From Chitinophagales bacterium (GTDB lineage Bacteria; Bacteroidota; Bacteroidia; Chitinophagales; Chitinophagaceae), in the NCBI GenBank assembly GCA_017303455.1, contig JAFLBM010000013.1, positions 83,826 to 147,825 on the forward strand: a stretch of DNA of 64,000 nt, in the 5' to 3' direction. Position numbers and translations under genes: made by a program. Under the pieces are notes generated by a model. The model did not search any database. It was given only the letters and a program-made list of their open reading frames with translations, and had not been told where the DNA came from. This document shows, piece after piece, positions 26,054-34,814 of the stretch. Position 1 is the first letter of the stretch. Each line of letters starts with the position of its first letter.

Positions 26054-27364
26054 ATGAAACGGATCTTTCAAACTGCTGCACTGGCATTGTTTATAGTGCT
26101 GGTCAGCTCCTGGCGAAGCGATCTTGCTGCACAACCGTACCCGCCGGACAATTATAACAACAATAGCAATGAGTACGGCGATGAAGAAGTTTCTTATCAA
26201 AAATTTTATGACGAACTCAGTCCCTACGGGCAATGGGTACAGCATCCGTCTAACGGGTATGTATGGGTACCCGATGCAGATGATAATTTCCGTCCTTATG
26301 CCACCAATGGTCATTGGGTATATACCGACGACTATGAATGGATGTGGGTATCGGATTATGACTGGGGCTGGGCACCTTTTCACTATGGCCGCTGGGACCA
26401 GGATCCCTACCTGGGATGGTATTGGGTACCGGGTTATGAATGGTCACCGGCCTGGGTAGCCTGGAGAGATGGTGGTGATTATTACGGCTGGGCACCGTTG
26501 AGACCCGGTATCAGCATCAATATCAGCATTGGTACTTACAATCCTCCTTATGATTACTGGTGTTTTGCACCGCGGCGTTATATCAATTATAACAGGATAT
26601 ATGATTACTGTTATGATCGTCGCCAGAACATTACGATCATTAACCAGACAACGATCATCAATAATTACGGATACCGTCGTAACGTATTCTGCGCTGGTCC
26701 ACGCAGGGCAGATGTGGAAATATATATCGGCCGCATTTCCCCGGTTCGTTTCCGTGGTTCTTCCAGACCGGGACGTTCTGTCTTCAGAAACAATGAAGTG
26801 AATTTCTATCGTCCGAATGTTCGCAGGGATAATGATAGACAATTTGCTCCCCGCCAGTTTGAAAGATATGACCGGGAAAGAGCACAACGGGGTGAACGTT
26901 TTGAAAGAAGAGATGAGAGGAATGGCAGACCCGGTAATAGTCGTTTTGAAAGAAACGATAACCAGCCAAACAGGAATAACGGCCGGATAGAAAGAAGAGA
27001 TGAAAATGTTCGTCAGCCGCAACAGAATGGTAATGGTCGTTTTGAACGCCAGCGGAATGATAACAACCGGCAGGGAGAAGTGAGAACTCCACGGGAAAGA
27101 GAACCCAGGGTAAATCCTGGCAACAATGGAGGTAACCGGAATTTTGAAAGACGAACCCCGGAAAGAAACCCTCAGCCGCAGGTGCGTGAACCAAGGCGAG
27201 AGATCAGGAGCGAAAGCCGCCCGCCGCAGCAAGTGGAGAGAAGACAAGCACAGCCGCAGCAACCACAACGACAGTTTGAACGGCGTAGTGATAATAATAG
27301 CCGCCCGCAGGGAAGAACTGATAATGGTGGAGGCGGTAACGGAAGGGGAAGAAACAGATTTTAA
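26054..27364 (+). CDS. DUF6600 secreted protein with Arg/Asn/Gln-rich C-terminal half
   Basis: The 436-residue product has a signal peptide ending LAAQ. Residues 40-160 are a Trp/Tyr-rich domain of repeated short units such as YGQWVQHPSNGYVWVP, GHWVYTDDYEWMWVSDYDW and GRWDQDPYLGWYWVPGYEW, the DUF6600 pattern. Residues about 265-436 are low complexity, made of FERRxxN-type units rich in Arg, Asn, Gln and Pro, probably disordered and positively charged. The role is unknown; an envelope location is likely. ATG 26054 is preferred over TTG 25988 because it gives a standard signal peptide. A long reverse-strand open frame here is only a shadow of the biased codon use. Confidence 0.85.
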   Translation: MKRIFQTAALALFIVLVSSWRSDLAAQPYPPDNYNNNSNEYGDEEVSYQKFYDELSPYGQWVQHPSNGYVWVPDADDNFRPYATNGHWVYTDDYEWMWVSDYDWGWAPFHYGRWDQDPYLGWYWVPGYEWSPAWVAWRDGGDYYGWAPLRPGISINISIGTYNPPYDYWCFAPRRYINYNRIYDYCYDRRQNITIINQTTIINNYGYRRNVFCAGPRRADVEIYIGRISPVRFRGSSRPGRSVFRNNEVNFYRPNVRRDNDRQFAPRQFERYDRERAQRGERFERRDERNGRPGNSRFERNDNQPNRNNGRIERRDENVRQPQQNGNGRFERQRNDNNRQGEVRTPREREPRVNPGNNGGNRNFERRTPERNPQPQVREPRREIRSESRPPQQVERRQAQPQQPQRQFERRSDNNSRPQGRTDNGGGGNGRGRNRF

Positions 27365-27386
27365 TTGATCACTGTCATGTATTCGC

Positions 27387-27411
27387 AAAGGGCCTCATTA
27401 TGAGGCCTTTT
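27387..27411 (+). terminator. Rho-independent terminator after the DUF6600 gene
   Basis: GGCCTCA and TGAGGCC form a 7-base stem around TTA, preceded by AAAG and followed by TTTT. The 173-base gap up to the next gene shows nothing else that I can support. Confidence 0.88.
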
Positions 27412-27538
27412 GCTTTGTATATGGTATTGCAATTGATAAAAATACGGTAGCGTGACCGTTATTTTACATAGGCTAAAACTGCGTTTACCGGGATTAAATG
27501 TAGTATTTTGAACCACAGGTAAAATCTGATATCTACTT

Positions 27539-28945
27539 ATGGAATTACTGCAGCGTTTTCAGCAATGGCAGCAACGAAAAGAAAGCATAAACACGCCTGC
27601 TATGCATTTATTATCTCCCTGGCAGCGGGTCCTTTTGTTTTTACGACAAATCAAATCAACCGGGTTTACAGATGAACTGGAAGCTTATGAAAAAAGGAAG
27701 CTCGGTATTTTTAACTTATTGAATTTCTTTCAGCTTATTACGGGGGTATTGATCCCGGTGATTGATTTTTTGACTATATCAAGCCTGCCGGTTTCGGTAT
27801 GGGCTGTTGCTATGTTACCGGCACTGGTTAGCTTAACAGCATTGATACTGAATGCAAAGTTCCGGTATAAAGCAGCTTTACTGGTTTATTTTATCTTATA
27901 TCCCGTATTTACCTGCATCATTTATATCAACGGGATCAATCTTGGGGTAGAGTTATCTTTTGTATTGTATGGCCTGCTCTCTGTTTTCTTTTTGCAGGAG
28001 ATCGGGTATATGCTTTTTTCAGTTGGCCTTTCGATGATCAGTTATTTTATTCTTTCAGTGGTTTTAAAAGATTACAGGTACCAGCTAAAATCTATTCACC
28101 TCGTAGCTTATCTCGTTAACCAGTTGCTGGCTATCGGATATATTTTTTACGGCTTCTATCTCATTAAAAGAGAAAATGCGGGTTACCAGTCAAGTATCAT
28201 ACGGCAAAAGGCAGCGATGGAACGACAAACAGCACAATTAAAAAAACAGGCTGCCGAACTCGAAGAACTGAATACACTAAAGAATAAATTATTCTCGGTT
28301 ATTTCTCATGACCTGAAAACGCCGATGTATGCATTACGTAATCTTTTTCATAACGCACAGGAGTTAAATATGTCTGCCTCCGAAATTAAGGCCATGCTGC
28401 CGGATGTGATCAATGACCTTAATTATACAACCGGCCTGATGGAAAACCTGCTGCATTGGGCCAAGAGCCAGATGCAGTCGAATGAAGTAAGAAAACAGGA
28501 ACTGGATATGAACAATATGACCGAGGATGTGATCCGGTTATTACGGGTGCAGGCAGATGCCAAGCAAATCACCATTGAACGTAAAATGGCTCTGCCTGCC
28601 TATGCTTTGGCAGACAGGGACATGATCAACCTGGTGCTGCGGAATCTTCTTTCCAATGCCATCAAATTCTCACCCCGGGAAGGACGTATTGTGATCGGTA
28701 TCCAGGCATATGAATCATTTACGGAGGTATTTATCCGGGATTCGGGATCCGGAATTACCAAAGAAGCGATGCAGAAGATCAATGAGAATAATTTTTACAG
28801 CACACCAGGCACAGCCAGTGAAGCCGGCACCGGTCTGGGTTTAATGTTGTGCCGGGAATTCCTCCAGCGCAATCACGGCAACATGATGATCGAAAGCGAA
28901 CCCGGGAGAGGTAGTACCTTTTCTTTTACCTTGCCGCAGCCATAA
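27539..28945 (+). CDS. Orphan membrane sensor histidine kinase (HisKA type)
   Basis: The 468-residue protein has a cytoplasmic N-terminus of about 60 residues, then about six transmembrane helices (roughly 60-205), a short coiled coil (KAAMERQTAQLKKQAAELEEL) and a HisKA/HATPase core. The phospho-acceptor is His257 in LFSVISHDLKTPMYALRN; the ATPase domain has NLVLRNLLSNAIKFSP (N box), IRDSGSGI (G1) and GTGLGLMLCREFL (G2). No extracytoplasmic sensor domain is visible, so it probably senses within the membrane. No response regulator is next to it, so its partner lies elsewhere. Confidence 0.93.
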   Translation: MELLQRFQQWQQRKESINTPAMHLLSPWQRVLLFLRQIKSTGFTDELEAYEKRKLGIFNLLNFFQLITGVLIPVIDFLTISSLPVSVWAVAMLPALVSLTALILNAKFRYKAALLVYFILYPVFTCIIYINGINLGVELSFVLYGLLSVFFLQEIGYMLFSVGLSMISYFILSVVLKDYRYQLKSIHLVAYLVNQLLAIGYIFYGFYLIKRENAGYQSSIIRQKAAMERQTAQLKKQAAELEELNTLKNKLFSVISHDLKTPMYALRNLFHNAQELNMSASEIKAMLPDVINDLNYTTGLMENLLHWAKSQMQSNEVRKQELDMNNMTEDVIRLLRVQADAKQITIERKMALPAYALADRDMINLVLRNLLSNAIKFSPREGRIVIGIQAYESFTEVFIRDSGSGITKEAMQKINENNFYSTPGTASEAGTGLGLMLCREFLQRNHGNMMIESEPGRGSTFSFTLPQP

Positions 28946-29060
28946 TCAAAAAATAATTTCTCCGGCTATCCATAAATACATATTTTCGGTTTTATTCTTT
29001 GTACCCCCTCTATTCCCGTAAAAACCTTCTCCGTAATCCCGGTGGATACTTCCAAAACTA

Positions 29061-30134
29061 ATGAGAGGAATAGTTATTCTTACGTTTACTGCTTTTATAA
29101 CCATCTCCGGGCAATCCCAGGAATTGTCAACGGCAGAACTGATTTCACTTACTTCCCTGACCCCGCAGAAATTTGAGCAGGCGATTAATAAAAAAGGTTA
29201 CCAGAAAGCTGATATGACTGACAGGGGCGATGCGGTTGTGCATGTTTTCAATCCCAAACAAAAGACTGCCGAAGAAGTTAAGATAAAACGATACGCTGAA
29301 AAATACCAGCAGGGAGAAGAACAGTTTTTGGTCTATGCCACTTCCTCTTTAGCTGAAAATAATACCATCAGGGAAAAATTAAGAAAGGAAGGTTTCTTTT
29401 GCCCGGTTGATTCTGTTATCTACAACGGTAAAGAAATTCTTTTTCAAAAGAGGAATATGGTGGTGGCTGCTGCCTGTTTAGTAAGCCCCGCCGATACCGT
29501 TTATTCTTTCCGTTTCCAGTATAAGAATTTACCCGCTCCGGCCCGGGTCAATTTTGCCGATGACCTGTTGCAGTTCACTTCTCACCAGCACCTGGTTACA
29601 ATGTTTGGTGCGGCCAACGTTACAAAAGATCAATACTATTTTTCGGATAACGAGATCAATGCCTGTACGGTGTTATTCCCCAACACCAGCCGTCAGGCCA
29701 TTTTCATCTGGACTGATGAAATGAATTTGTCTGATCTTGGCTCTGTCGTCATCGGCGGTAGTGTAAGAGGGGGAAGCAGCACAGAGAATGAAATGCTGCA
29801 GATATCTGAGAATGCATGGAGGCTGCGCAACGGGATCAGGGCGAATATGAAACTAAAAGAGTTACTGGAGTTAAATGGCAAGGATTTTACGATCTATGGC
29901 AAAGAATCCGATTATTTTATGAAGGCTGATGCTGCCGCAGAAAAAGGGGATATTGATTTTAAAGAAATAGCTGTTATTATGGGATGCCTGAATTGCGGGT
30001 CTACTTATTTACTCAACAAAGAAAAAGTAAGTGCGGAAGATGCACTGGATAGTAATTTGTCAATGCATGTGCTGATGCTGATACTTTACCCAACGGATAA
30101 CAGCACGAAAACCGAAGTAAAAACCAACTATTAA
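29061..30134 (+). CDS. Secreted protein of unknown function
   Basis: I do not recognise this 357-residue protein. It has a signal peptide (MRGIVILTFTAFITISGQSQ) and looks alpha/beta. The first 160 residues (SLTPQKFEQAINKKGYQ onward) resemble the general layout of small envelope domains, with a TVYSFRFQYKNLP segment. The C-terminal part contains KLKELLELNGKDFTIYG, a pattern seen in secreted Bacteroidota proteins of unknown role, and a MGCLNCGS pair of cysteines near residue 315. It ends at a strong bidirectional terminator. It starts 115 bases after the orphan kinase gene, so co-transcription is possible. Confidence 0.7.
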   Translation: MRGIVILTFTAFITISGQSQELSTAELISLTSLTPQKFEQAINKKGYQKADMTDRGDAVVHVFNPKQKTAEEVKIKRYAEKYQQGEEQFLVYATSSLAENNTIREKLRKEGFFCPVDSVIYNGKEILFQKRNMVVAAACLVSPADTVYSFRFQYKNLPAPARVNFADDLLQFTSHQHLVTMFGAANVTKDQYYFSDNEINACTVLFPNTSRQAIFIWTDEMNLSDLGSVVIGGSVRGGSSTENEMLQISENAWRLRNGIRANMKLKELLELNGKDFTIYGKESDYFMKADAAAEKGDIDFKEIAVIMGCLNCGSTYLLNKEKVSAEDALDSNLSMHVLMLILYPTDNSTKTEVKTNY

Positions 30135-30160
30135 AAAAGCCTGCAATTGCAGGCTTTTTT
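30133..30160. terminator. Bidirectional rho-independent terminator
   Basis: AAAAAAGCCTGC and GCAGGCTTTTTT form a perfect 12-base stem around AATT. It starts at the stop codon of the unknown secreted gene and lies 20 bases after the gcvP stop on the other strand. Confidence 0.95.
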
Positions 30161-30179
30161 AATGTGTAATATGTTGCGA

Positions 30180-33047
30180 TCAGGCTTCAGCTTCCATATA
30201 ACTTTCCACCGGCTCACAGGTACAGATCAGGTTCCTGTCACCATGTGTGTTATTGACTCTTGCCACAGAAGGCCAGAATTTATTCTGTGTTACATAGTAT
30301 AACGGGAATGCAGCCTGTTGTCTTGTATAAGCATGCTTCCATTCATCAGCAGTTACCACAAACTGTGTATGCGGTGCATTTTTCAGCGGGTTATCTTTTT
30401 TATCAGCCACAGCATCTTCAATGGCTTTGATCTCTTCGCGGATAGATAACAATGCATTACAGAAACGGTCAAGCTCTCCTTTGTCTTCGCTTTCTGTTGG
30501 CTCGATCATGATCGTGCCGGGGACCGGGAAACTCATCGTTGGTGCATGAAAACCATAATCCATCAACCTCTTGGCCACATCTTCTGCTTCGATTTCTGCT
30601 GTTTTTTTGAATGGACGCAGATCAACAATAAATTCATGGGCACAAGTGCCATTTGTTCCCAAATACAATACATCATATGCCCCATCCAGTTTGGCCCGCA
30701 TATAATTTGCATTCAGTATCGCATATTCAGTAGCGGCTTTTACACCTTCGGCACCCAGCATACGGATATAACCATAGGAGATGAGTAAGATAGACGCACT
30801 TCCATAAGGGGCAGCACTCACTGCATTAGCAGATCCTGTTTCCACATGACCCGGTAAATGCTTGGCCAGGTGTGCTTTTACACAGATAGGTCCCATGCCG
30901 GGGCCGCCACCACCGTGCGGTATGGCAAATGTTTTATGCAGGTTCAGGTGACAAACATCGGCTCCGATCAGGCCGGGTGCAGTTAAACCAACCTGTGCAT
31001 TCATATTCGCACCATCCATATACACCTGCCCGCCATGCCGGTGAATGATATCCGTGATATCTTTTACTGTTTCTTCATATACACCGTAGGTACTGGGGTA
31101 AGTGATCATAACACCGGCCAGTTCATTACTGTATTGCGCTGCTTTCGCTTTCAGATCTTCCACATCAATATAACCGTTCTCCAGTGCTTTCACCACCACT
31201 ACTTTCATACCGGCCATTACTGCAGAAGCAGGATTGGTACCATGTGCAGAGATGGGGATCAGCATGACTTTGCGGTGATGGTCGCCATTGGCTTCATGAA
31301 AACTTTTAATGGTCAATAGCCCGGCGTATTCACCCTGTGCGCCGCTGTTGGGTTGCAGGCTGCAGGCATCAAAGGCAGTTATCTCGCAGAGATAGTTGCT
31401 CAATTCATCAATGATGTATTTATAGCCCTGTGTCTGATCAGCCGGAGCAAAAGGATGTATTTTGCCCCAATGAGTCCAGCTTAATGGCATCATTTCACTG
31501 GCGGCATTCAGTTTCATGGTACAGCTGCCCAGTGAAATCATAGAAGTGTTCAGGGACAGGTCTTTATTCTCCAGCGATTTGATATACCGCATCATCTGGC
31601 TTTCACTATGGTGTGTATTAAAAAGGGGATGGGATAAGAAAGCAGATGTTCTTGTCAGTGATGAAGGAATATGATTCAATTCATCATCATGATGGATATC
31701 AAATGCCACCGGGTCTTTATCATTCTCAAAACAATTGATCAGGTCATACAGGTCTTCCAATACCACGGTTTCATCAATAGAGATGCCGATATGGTTATGA
31801 CCGATATACCGGAGATTGATCTGTTGTTGCTCCGCTTTTGTTTTTACCGGGGCTATATCTTTTACTTTCACTACAATGGTATCAAAGAAATTGGCTGAAT
31901 ACAATTCAAACCCTCTTTCTTCAATGGCTTCAGCAATGGTTTGGGTTAAGAAAGCTACTCTCTTTGCAATATTCTTCAATCCATCCGGTCCGTGGTATAC
32001 GGCATACATAGCCGCCATATTGGCGAGCAATGCCTGTGCCGTGCAAATATTCGAAGTTGCTTTTTCTCTTTTGATATGCTGCTCTCTTGTTTGCAGTGCC
32101 ATTCTCAAGGCCCTGTTACCCTGTGCATCCACACTTACACCAATGATGCGGCCGGGGATACTTCTTTTAAAGTCATCCTTGGCAGCAAAGAAAGCGGCGT
32201 GTGGTCCGCCATAACCCAACGGCACACCAAAACGCTGGGCAGAACCAACAGCTACATCGGCTCCTAATTCTCCGGGAGGCGTTAAAAGTGTCAATGCAAG
32301 GAGGTCAGTTGCCATTACAATAAATGCACCGGCTTCATGAACAGTATTAATGAATGCCCGGTAATCTTCAATGCTTCCTTTATCATTGGGGTATTGAACT
32401 ATAGCACCAAAATAACTGGTATCAATCGTTGCTGTTTTATAATCGCCGTAAACGATCTCGATGCCAACAGGTACGGCTCTTGTTACCAGTACGTCTTTTG
32501 TTTGCGGGAAAATCTCGTTGTCAACAAAGAATTTAGGCCGTTCAATATGATCCTGTTTGTTCAGGGTGTTGAAGAACATGGTCATCGCTTCAGCAGCAGC
32601 TGTGGCCTCATCTAACAACGAAGCGTTGGCTATGGGTAAAGCCGTCAGGTCGCTGACCATGGTTTGGTAATTCAGCAAACTTTCCAGGCGGCCTTGTGAA
32701 ATTTCAGCCTGGTAAGGCGTGTATTGGGTGTACCAACCCGGGTTTTCAAACACATTCCGCAGTATCACCGAAGGGGTGATGGTATCATAATAACCCTGGC
32801 CGATATAATTTTTATAGACCTTATTCAGTAACGACACTTCTTTGATATGCTGCAGGTATTCATGCTCACTCATGGCAGCCGGAATTGCAAGCGGCTGCTG
32901 CATCCGGATTGCCGCCGGAACGGTTTTGTCAACTAATGCAGCAAGGCTGCTGACGCCGATGGTTTTCAGCATGCTCCGGGTATCCGTTTCATTGGGTCCG
33001 ATATGACGGGGTATGAACTCGTTGGATTGTTGTTCAAAAAGGCTCAT
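30180..33047 (-). CDS. gcvP: Glycine dehydrogenase (decarboxylating), P-protein of the glycine cleavage system
   Basis: The 955-residue enzyme is the full single-chain form, with both halves of the P-protein fused. It decarboxylates glycine with PLP and passes the aminomethyl group to the lipoyl arm of GcvH. The N-terminus (FIPRHIGPNETDTRSML) is typical, and the PLP lysine lies in CHLNLHKTFAIPHGGGGPGMGP near residue 700; SLGSCTMKLNA is the conserved entry to the second half. gcvT and gcvH are not in the window, as is common in Bacteroidota. A TAACTTTG -7 candidate lies about 32 bases upstream of the ATG at 33047. Confidence 0.97.
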   Translation of the reverse strand: MSLFEQQSNEFIPRHIGPNETDTRSMLKTIGVSSLAALVDKTVPAAIRMQQPLAIPAAMSEHEYLQHIKEVSLLNKVYKNYIGQGYYDTITPSVILRNVFENPGWYTQYTPYQAEISQGRLESLLNYQTMVSDLTALPIANASLLDEATAAAEAMTMFFNTLNKQDHIERPKFFVDNEIFPQTKDVLVTRAVPVGIEIVYGDYKTATIDTSYFGAIVQYPNDKGSIEDYRAFINTVHEAGAFIVMATDLLALTLLTPPGELGADVAVGSAQRFGVPLGYGGPHAAFFAAKDDFKRSIPGRIIGVSVDAQGNRALRMALQTREQHIKREKATSNICTAQALLANMAAMYAVYHGPDGLKNIAKRVAFLTQTIAEAIEERGFELYSANFFDTIVVKVKDIAPVKTKAEQQQINLRYIGHNHIGISIDETVVLEDLYDLINCFENDKDPVAFDIHHDDELNHIPSSLTRTSAFLSHPLFNTHHSESQMMRYIKSLENKDLSLNTSMISLGSCTMKLNAASEMMPLSWTHWGKIHPFAPADQTQGYKYIIDELSNYLCEITAFDACSLQPNSGAQGEYAGLLTIKSFHEANGDHHRKVMLIPISAHGTNPASAVMAGMKVVVVKALENGYIDVEDLKAKAAQYSNELAGVMITYPSTYGVYEETVKDITDIIHRHGGQVYMDGANMNAQVGLTAPGLIGADVCHLNLHKTFAIPHGGGGPGMGPICVKAHLAKHLPGHVETGSANAVSAAPYGSASILLISYGYIRMLGAEGVKAATEYAILNANYMRAKLDGAYDVLYLGTNGTCAHEFIVDLRPFKKTAEIEAEDVAKRLMDYGFHAPTMSFPVPGTIMIEPTESEDKGELDRFCNALLSIREEIKAIEDAVADKKDNPLKNAPHTQFVVTADEWKHAYTRQQAAFPLYYVTQNKFWPSVARVNNTHGDRNLICTCEPVESYMEAEA

Positions 33048-33078
33048 AAAAAGGGTGCTTAGAGTGTAAAAAGATGCG

Positions 33079-33086
33079 CAAAGTTA
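33079..33086 (-). promoter_or_regulatory. Candidate -7 element of gcvP
   Basis: On the minus strand TAACTTTG fits TAnnTTTG and predicts a leader of about 25-30 bases before the gcvP ATG. No clear TTG -33 was found at the expected spacing. Confidence 0.4.
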
Positions 33087-33181
33087 CGGGAGGGACATCA
33101 TAAAATACCTGACTTGTTGAAGGGTGGGGATAAGGGGTGAAATAGGAGGATGGTCTGCCTGCAAATGCCTTTCTTTGCAGG

Positions 33182-33673
33182 ATGCAGGAAAAACTGTTAC
33201 AGAACTGGGAAAAGAAGTCGGGCGAACGCCAGAAAGAGTATAAAAAGTACCTGCACCGGGCGGATAAGAACAAGGTATTGAAACAACTGCCGGAACTGAA
33301 TGAGCAGGCTTTTGAAAAGATCGATTGCCTGCAATGTGCCAACTGCTGTAAGAATTATTCTCCCCGGTTCACGCCGCCGGATATCAAACGCATCAGCAAA
33401 TTCCTGGGCATGAAAGATGGCGATTTCCGGGACACCTACCTGCGGGTGGATGAAGAAGGCGATAATGTGCTGAAAGAAATGCCCTGTGCTTTCCTGGGTG
33501 CAGATAATTATTGCTCCATTTATGATGTCCGTCCCACGGACTGCGCCCGTTTCCCGTATATGGATGATGATTTTATGCTAAAACGGCAACCAATGGCTTT
33601 AAAGAATACCAGTTTTTGTCCTATTACGTACTATGTAATTGAGAAACTGATTGAGGCGGAGAAAGGGAAATAA
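33182..33673 (+). CDS. YkgJ family cysteine-cluster protein
   Basis: The 163-residue protein has the cysteine pattern of the YkgJ/CxxCxxCC (PF03692) metal-binding family: DCLQCANCCKNYSP near residue 50, then PCAFLGADNYCSIYDVRPTDCARFP near 103 and a final Cys in SFCPITYYVIEKL. Members are assumed to bind zinc or an iron-sulfur centre; the role is not established. A basic helical extension of about 45 residues precedes the cluster. It is divergent from gcvP, 134 bases apart, and has no partner genes on its strand. Confidence 0.9.
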   Translation: MQEKLLQNWEKKSGERQKEYKKYLHRADKNKVLKQLPELNEQAFEKIDCLQCANCCKNYSPRFTPPDIKRISKFLGMKDGDFRDTYLRVDEEGDNVLKEMPCAFLGADNYCSIYDVRPTDCARFPYMDDDFMLKRQPMALKNTSFCPITYYVIEKLIEAEKGK

Positions 33674-33708
33674 ATTATTTTATACTTCTCGTTAATCTAA
33701 CTGAATTA

Positions 33709-33798
33709 TTATTCTCCGTTATCATCCTTCTTTCCTCCCGACGTACTGATCCACCCCCAGATGATCAATGCCGCAATAATAATAACAACGATCTTCAT
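33709..33798 (-). CDS. 29-residue single-span membrane peptide
   Basis: Five bases downstream of the metallo-hydrolase stop codon, on the same strand, an ATG preceded by AAAGGGC opens a 29-codon frame. It encodes MKIVVIIIAALIIWGWISTS followed by a short charged tail (GGKKDDNGE). One transmembrane helix with a Lys at its start and a hydrophilic end is what genuine small membrane proteins look like. It is too short for standard gene callers. A regulatory or stabilising partner of the upstream gene product is an inference; chance remains possible. Confidence 0.55.
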   Translation of the reverse strand: MKIVVIIIAALIIWGWISTSGGKKDDNGE

Positions 33799-33803
33799 GC
33801 CCT

Positions 33804-34700
33804 TTATTTTGTAGTCAACTCTTCGTACGCAGCCTGCAGGGGCCGCTGGAATCCATCTCCCTTCCATTCAGTTTCACCGGGTAAAGCCGTGTTCTTCAGG
33901 ATTTCTTCTTTGGTCTTACCGGCTTTTATTTCGTCTTCGGCAAACTTTAATACCCGGCCCAGGTAATCGCCAAATTTTTTAAGATCATCTGAAGATCCGG
34001 TTACATCATAGCCGGTACCGGCATGGCCATATACATAGATCGTTTTTTTGTCGAAAGTATCCACTGCTTTATCCAGGACCTTAATCCAACTGCTCATATT
34101 AGCACCGGCGCTGCGGTCCACAAAGGGATGACGGCGGTTGAAGAGCAGATCGCCCATATGAACAATATTCGCATGCTGAAAATGCACTAAAGCATCGCCG
34201 TTGGTGTGCCCCGCACCAAAATAATGCAGGCATATTTTTTCTTTGCCTACTTTCTCGCACCAGGTGGTGCCAAAGGTCTGATCAGGATATAATTGTTTGT
34301 CTTCCGTTTTATTTTTTTGTGCCGCTGCTTCCTGGTTCTTTTTGGAATTCTCATGGGCCAGCACATGCTCCGCAATTCCTTTGAAAGCTATATTACCACC
34401 ACTGTGATCGCCGTGATGGTGGGTATTGATCAGTAACTTGAAAGGCTGTTCGCTTTTCTTTTTCAGCTCATCGATCAGGTGCTTGCTCTGGTCGGGGAAT
34501 TGTGAATCCACCACCACGATCCCTTTTTTGGATAATAAGAAAGCAATGGTGCCGCCTCTCTCCGTAAAAATGCCCACATCATTGCGCAGCATAGTGATCT
34601 TCCAGGGATCATCAAAGAAGCCGGCTAATAATTTTTGTTGTGATAATGTCAGTGCGCCAACAACCATGGCGGAGTTTTGAATAAAAGAACGACGGTTCAT
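33804..34700 (-). CDS. Exported metallo-beta-lactamase-fold hydrolase
   Basis: The 298-residue protein starts with a Tat-type signal (MNRRSFIQNSAMVVGALTLS). The MBL metal site is intact: INTHHHGDHSGGNIAF (HxHxDH), a later His in HYFGAGHTNGDALVHF and the Asp in VHMGDLLFNRRHPFVD, with a C-terminal His in YGHAGTG. The GHTxGDxxVxF form is typical of quinoprotein relay- or B3-like MBL proteins of uncertain substrate. Beta-lactamase activity cannot be inferred. A heptad repeat lies in its leader (34711-34738), and a 29-residue membrane peptide follows directly. Confidence 0.9.
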   Translation of the reverse strand: MNRRSFIQNSAMVVGALTLSQQKLLAGFFDDPWKITMLRNDVGIFTERGGTIAFLLSKKGIVVVDSQFPDQSKHLIDELKKKSEQPFKLLINTHHHGDHSGGNIAFKGIAEHVLAHENSKKNQEAAAQKNKTEDKQLYPDQTFGTTWCEKVGKEKICLHYFGAGHTNGDALVHFQHANIVHMGDLLFNRRHPFVDRSAGANMSSWIKVLDKAVDTFDKKTIYVYGHAGTGYDVTGSSDDLKKFGDYLGRVLKFAEDEIKAGKTKEEILKNTALPGETEWKGDGFQRPLQAAYEELTTK

Positions 34701-34710
34701 ATGGAGAAGT

Positions 34711-34738
34711 TGATTTGTTAATTAGTTTACTGGTTAAT
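34711..34738. repeat. Heptad tandem repeat (STRR-like), four degenerate units
   Basis: Four 7-base units follow in phase: TGATTTG, TTAATTA, GTTTACT, GGTTAAT. The array lies ten bases upstream of the MBL gene start on the minus strand, so it would be in its leader or promoter. It is a different unit sequence but the same period as the elements at 363-390 and 60896-60971. Confidence 0.55.
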
Positions 34739-34814
34739 GGGGTAACAACCCGGATGGTTGTTTGCTGATTTGAAGTTACGATTTCGTTATTTAAATAAGT
34801 TAGAGGGGAGCTGT

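Noticed and set aside
26444..27388. 314-codon open frame on the minus strand opposite the DUF6600 gene
   Set aside because: It mirrors the biased Arg/Asn/Gln codons of the plus-strand gene and has no signal, domain or start context of its own.
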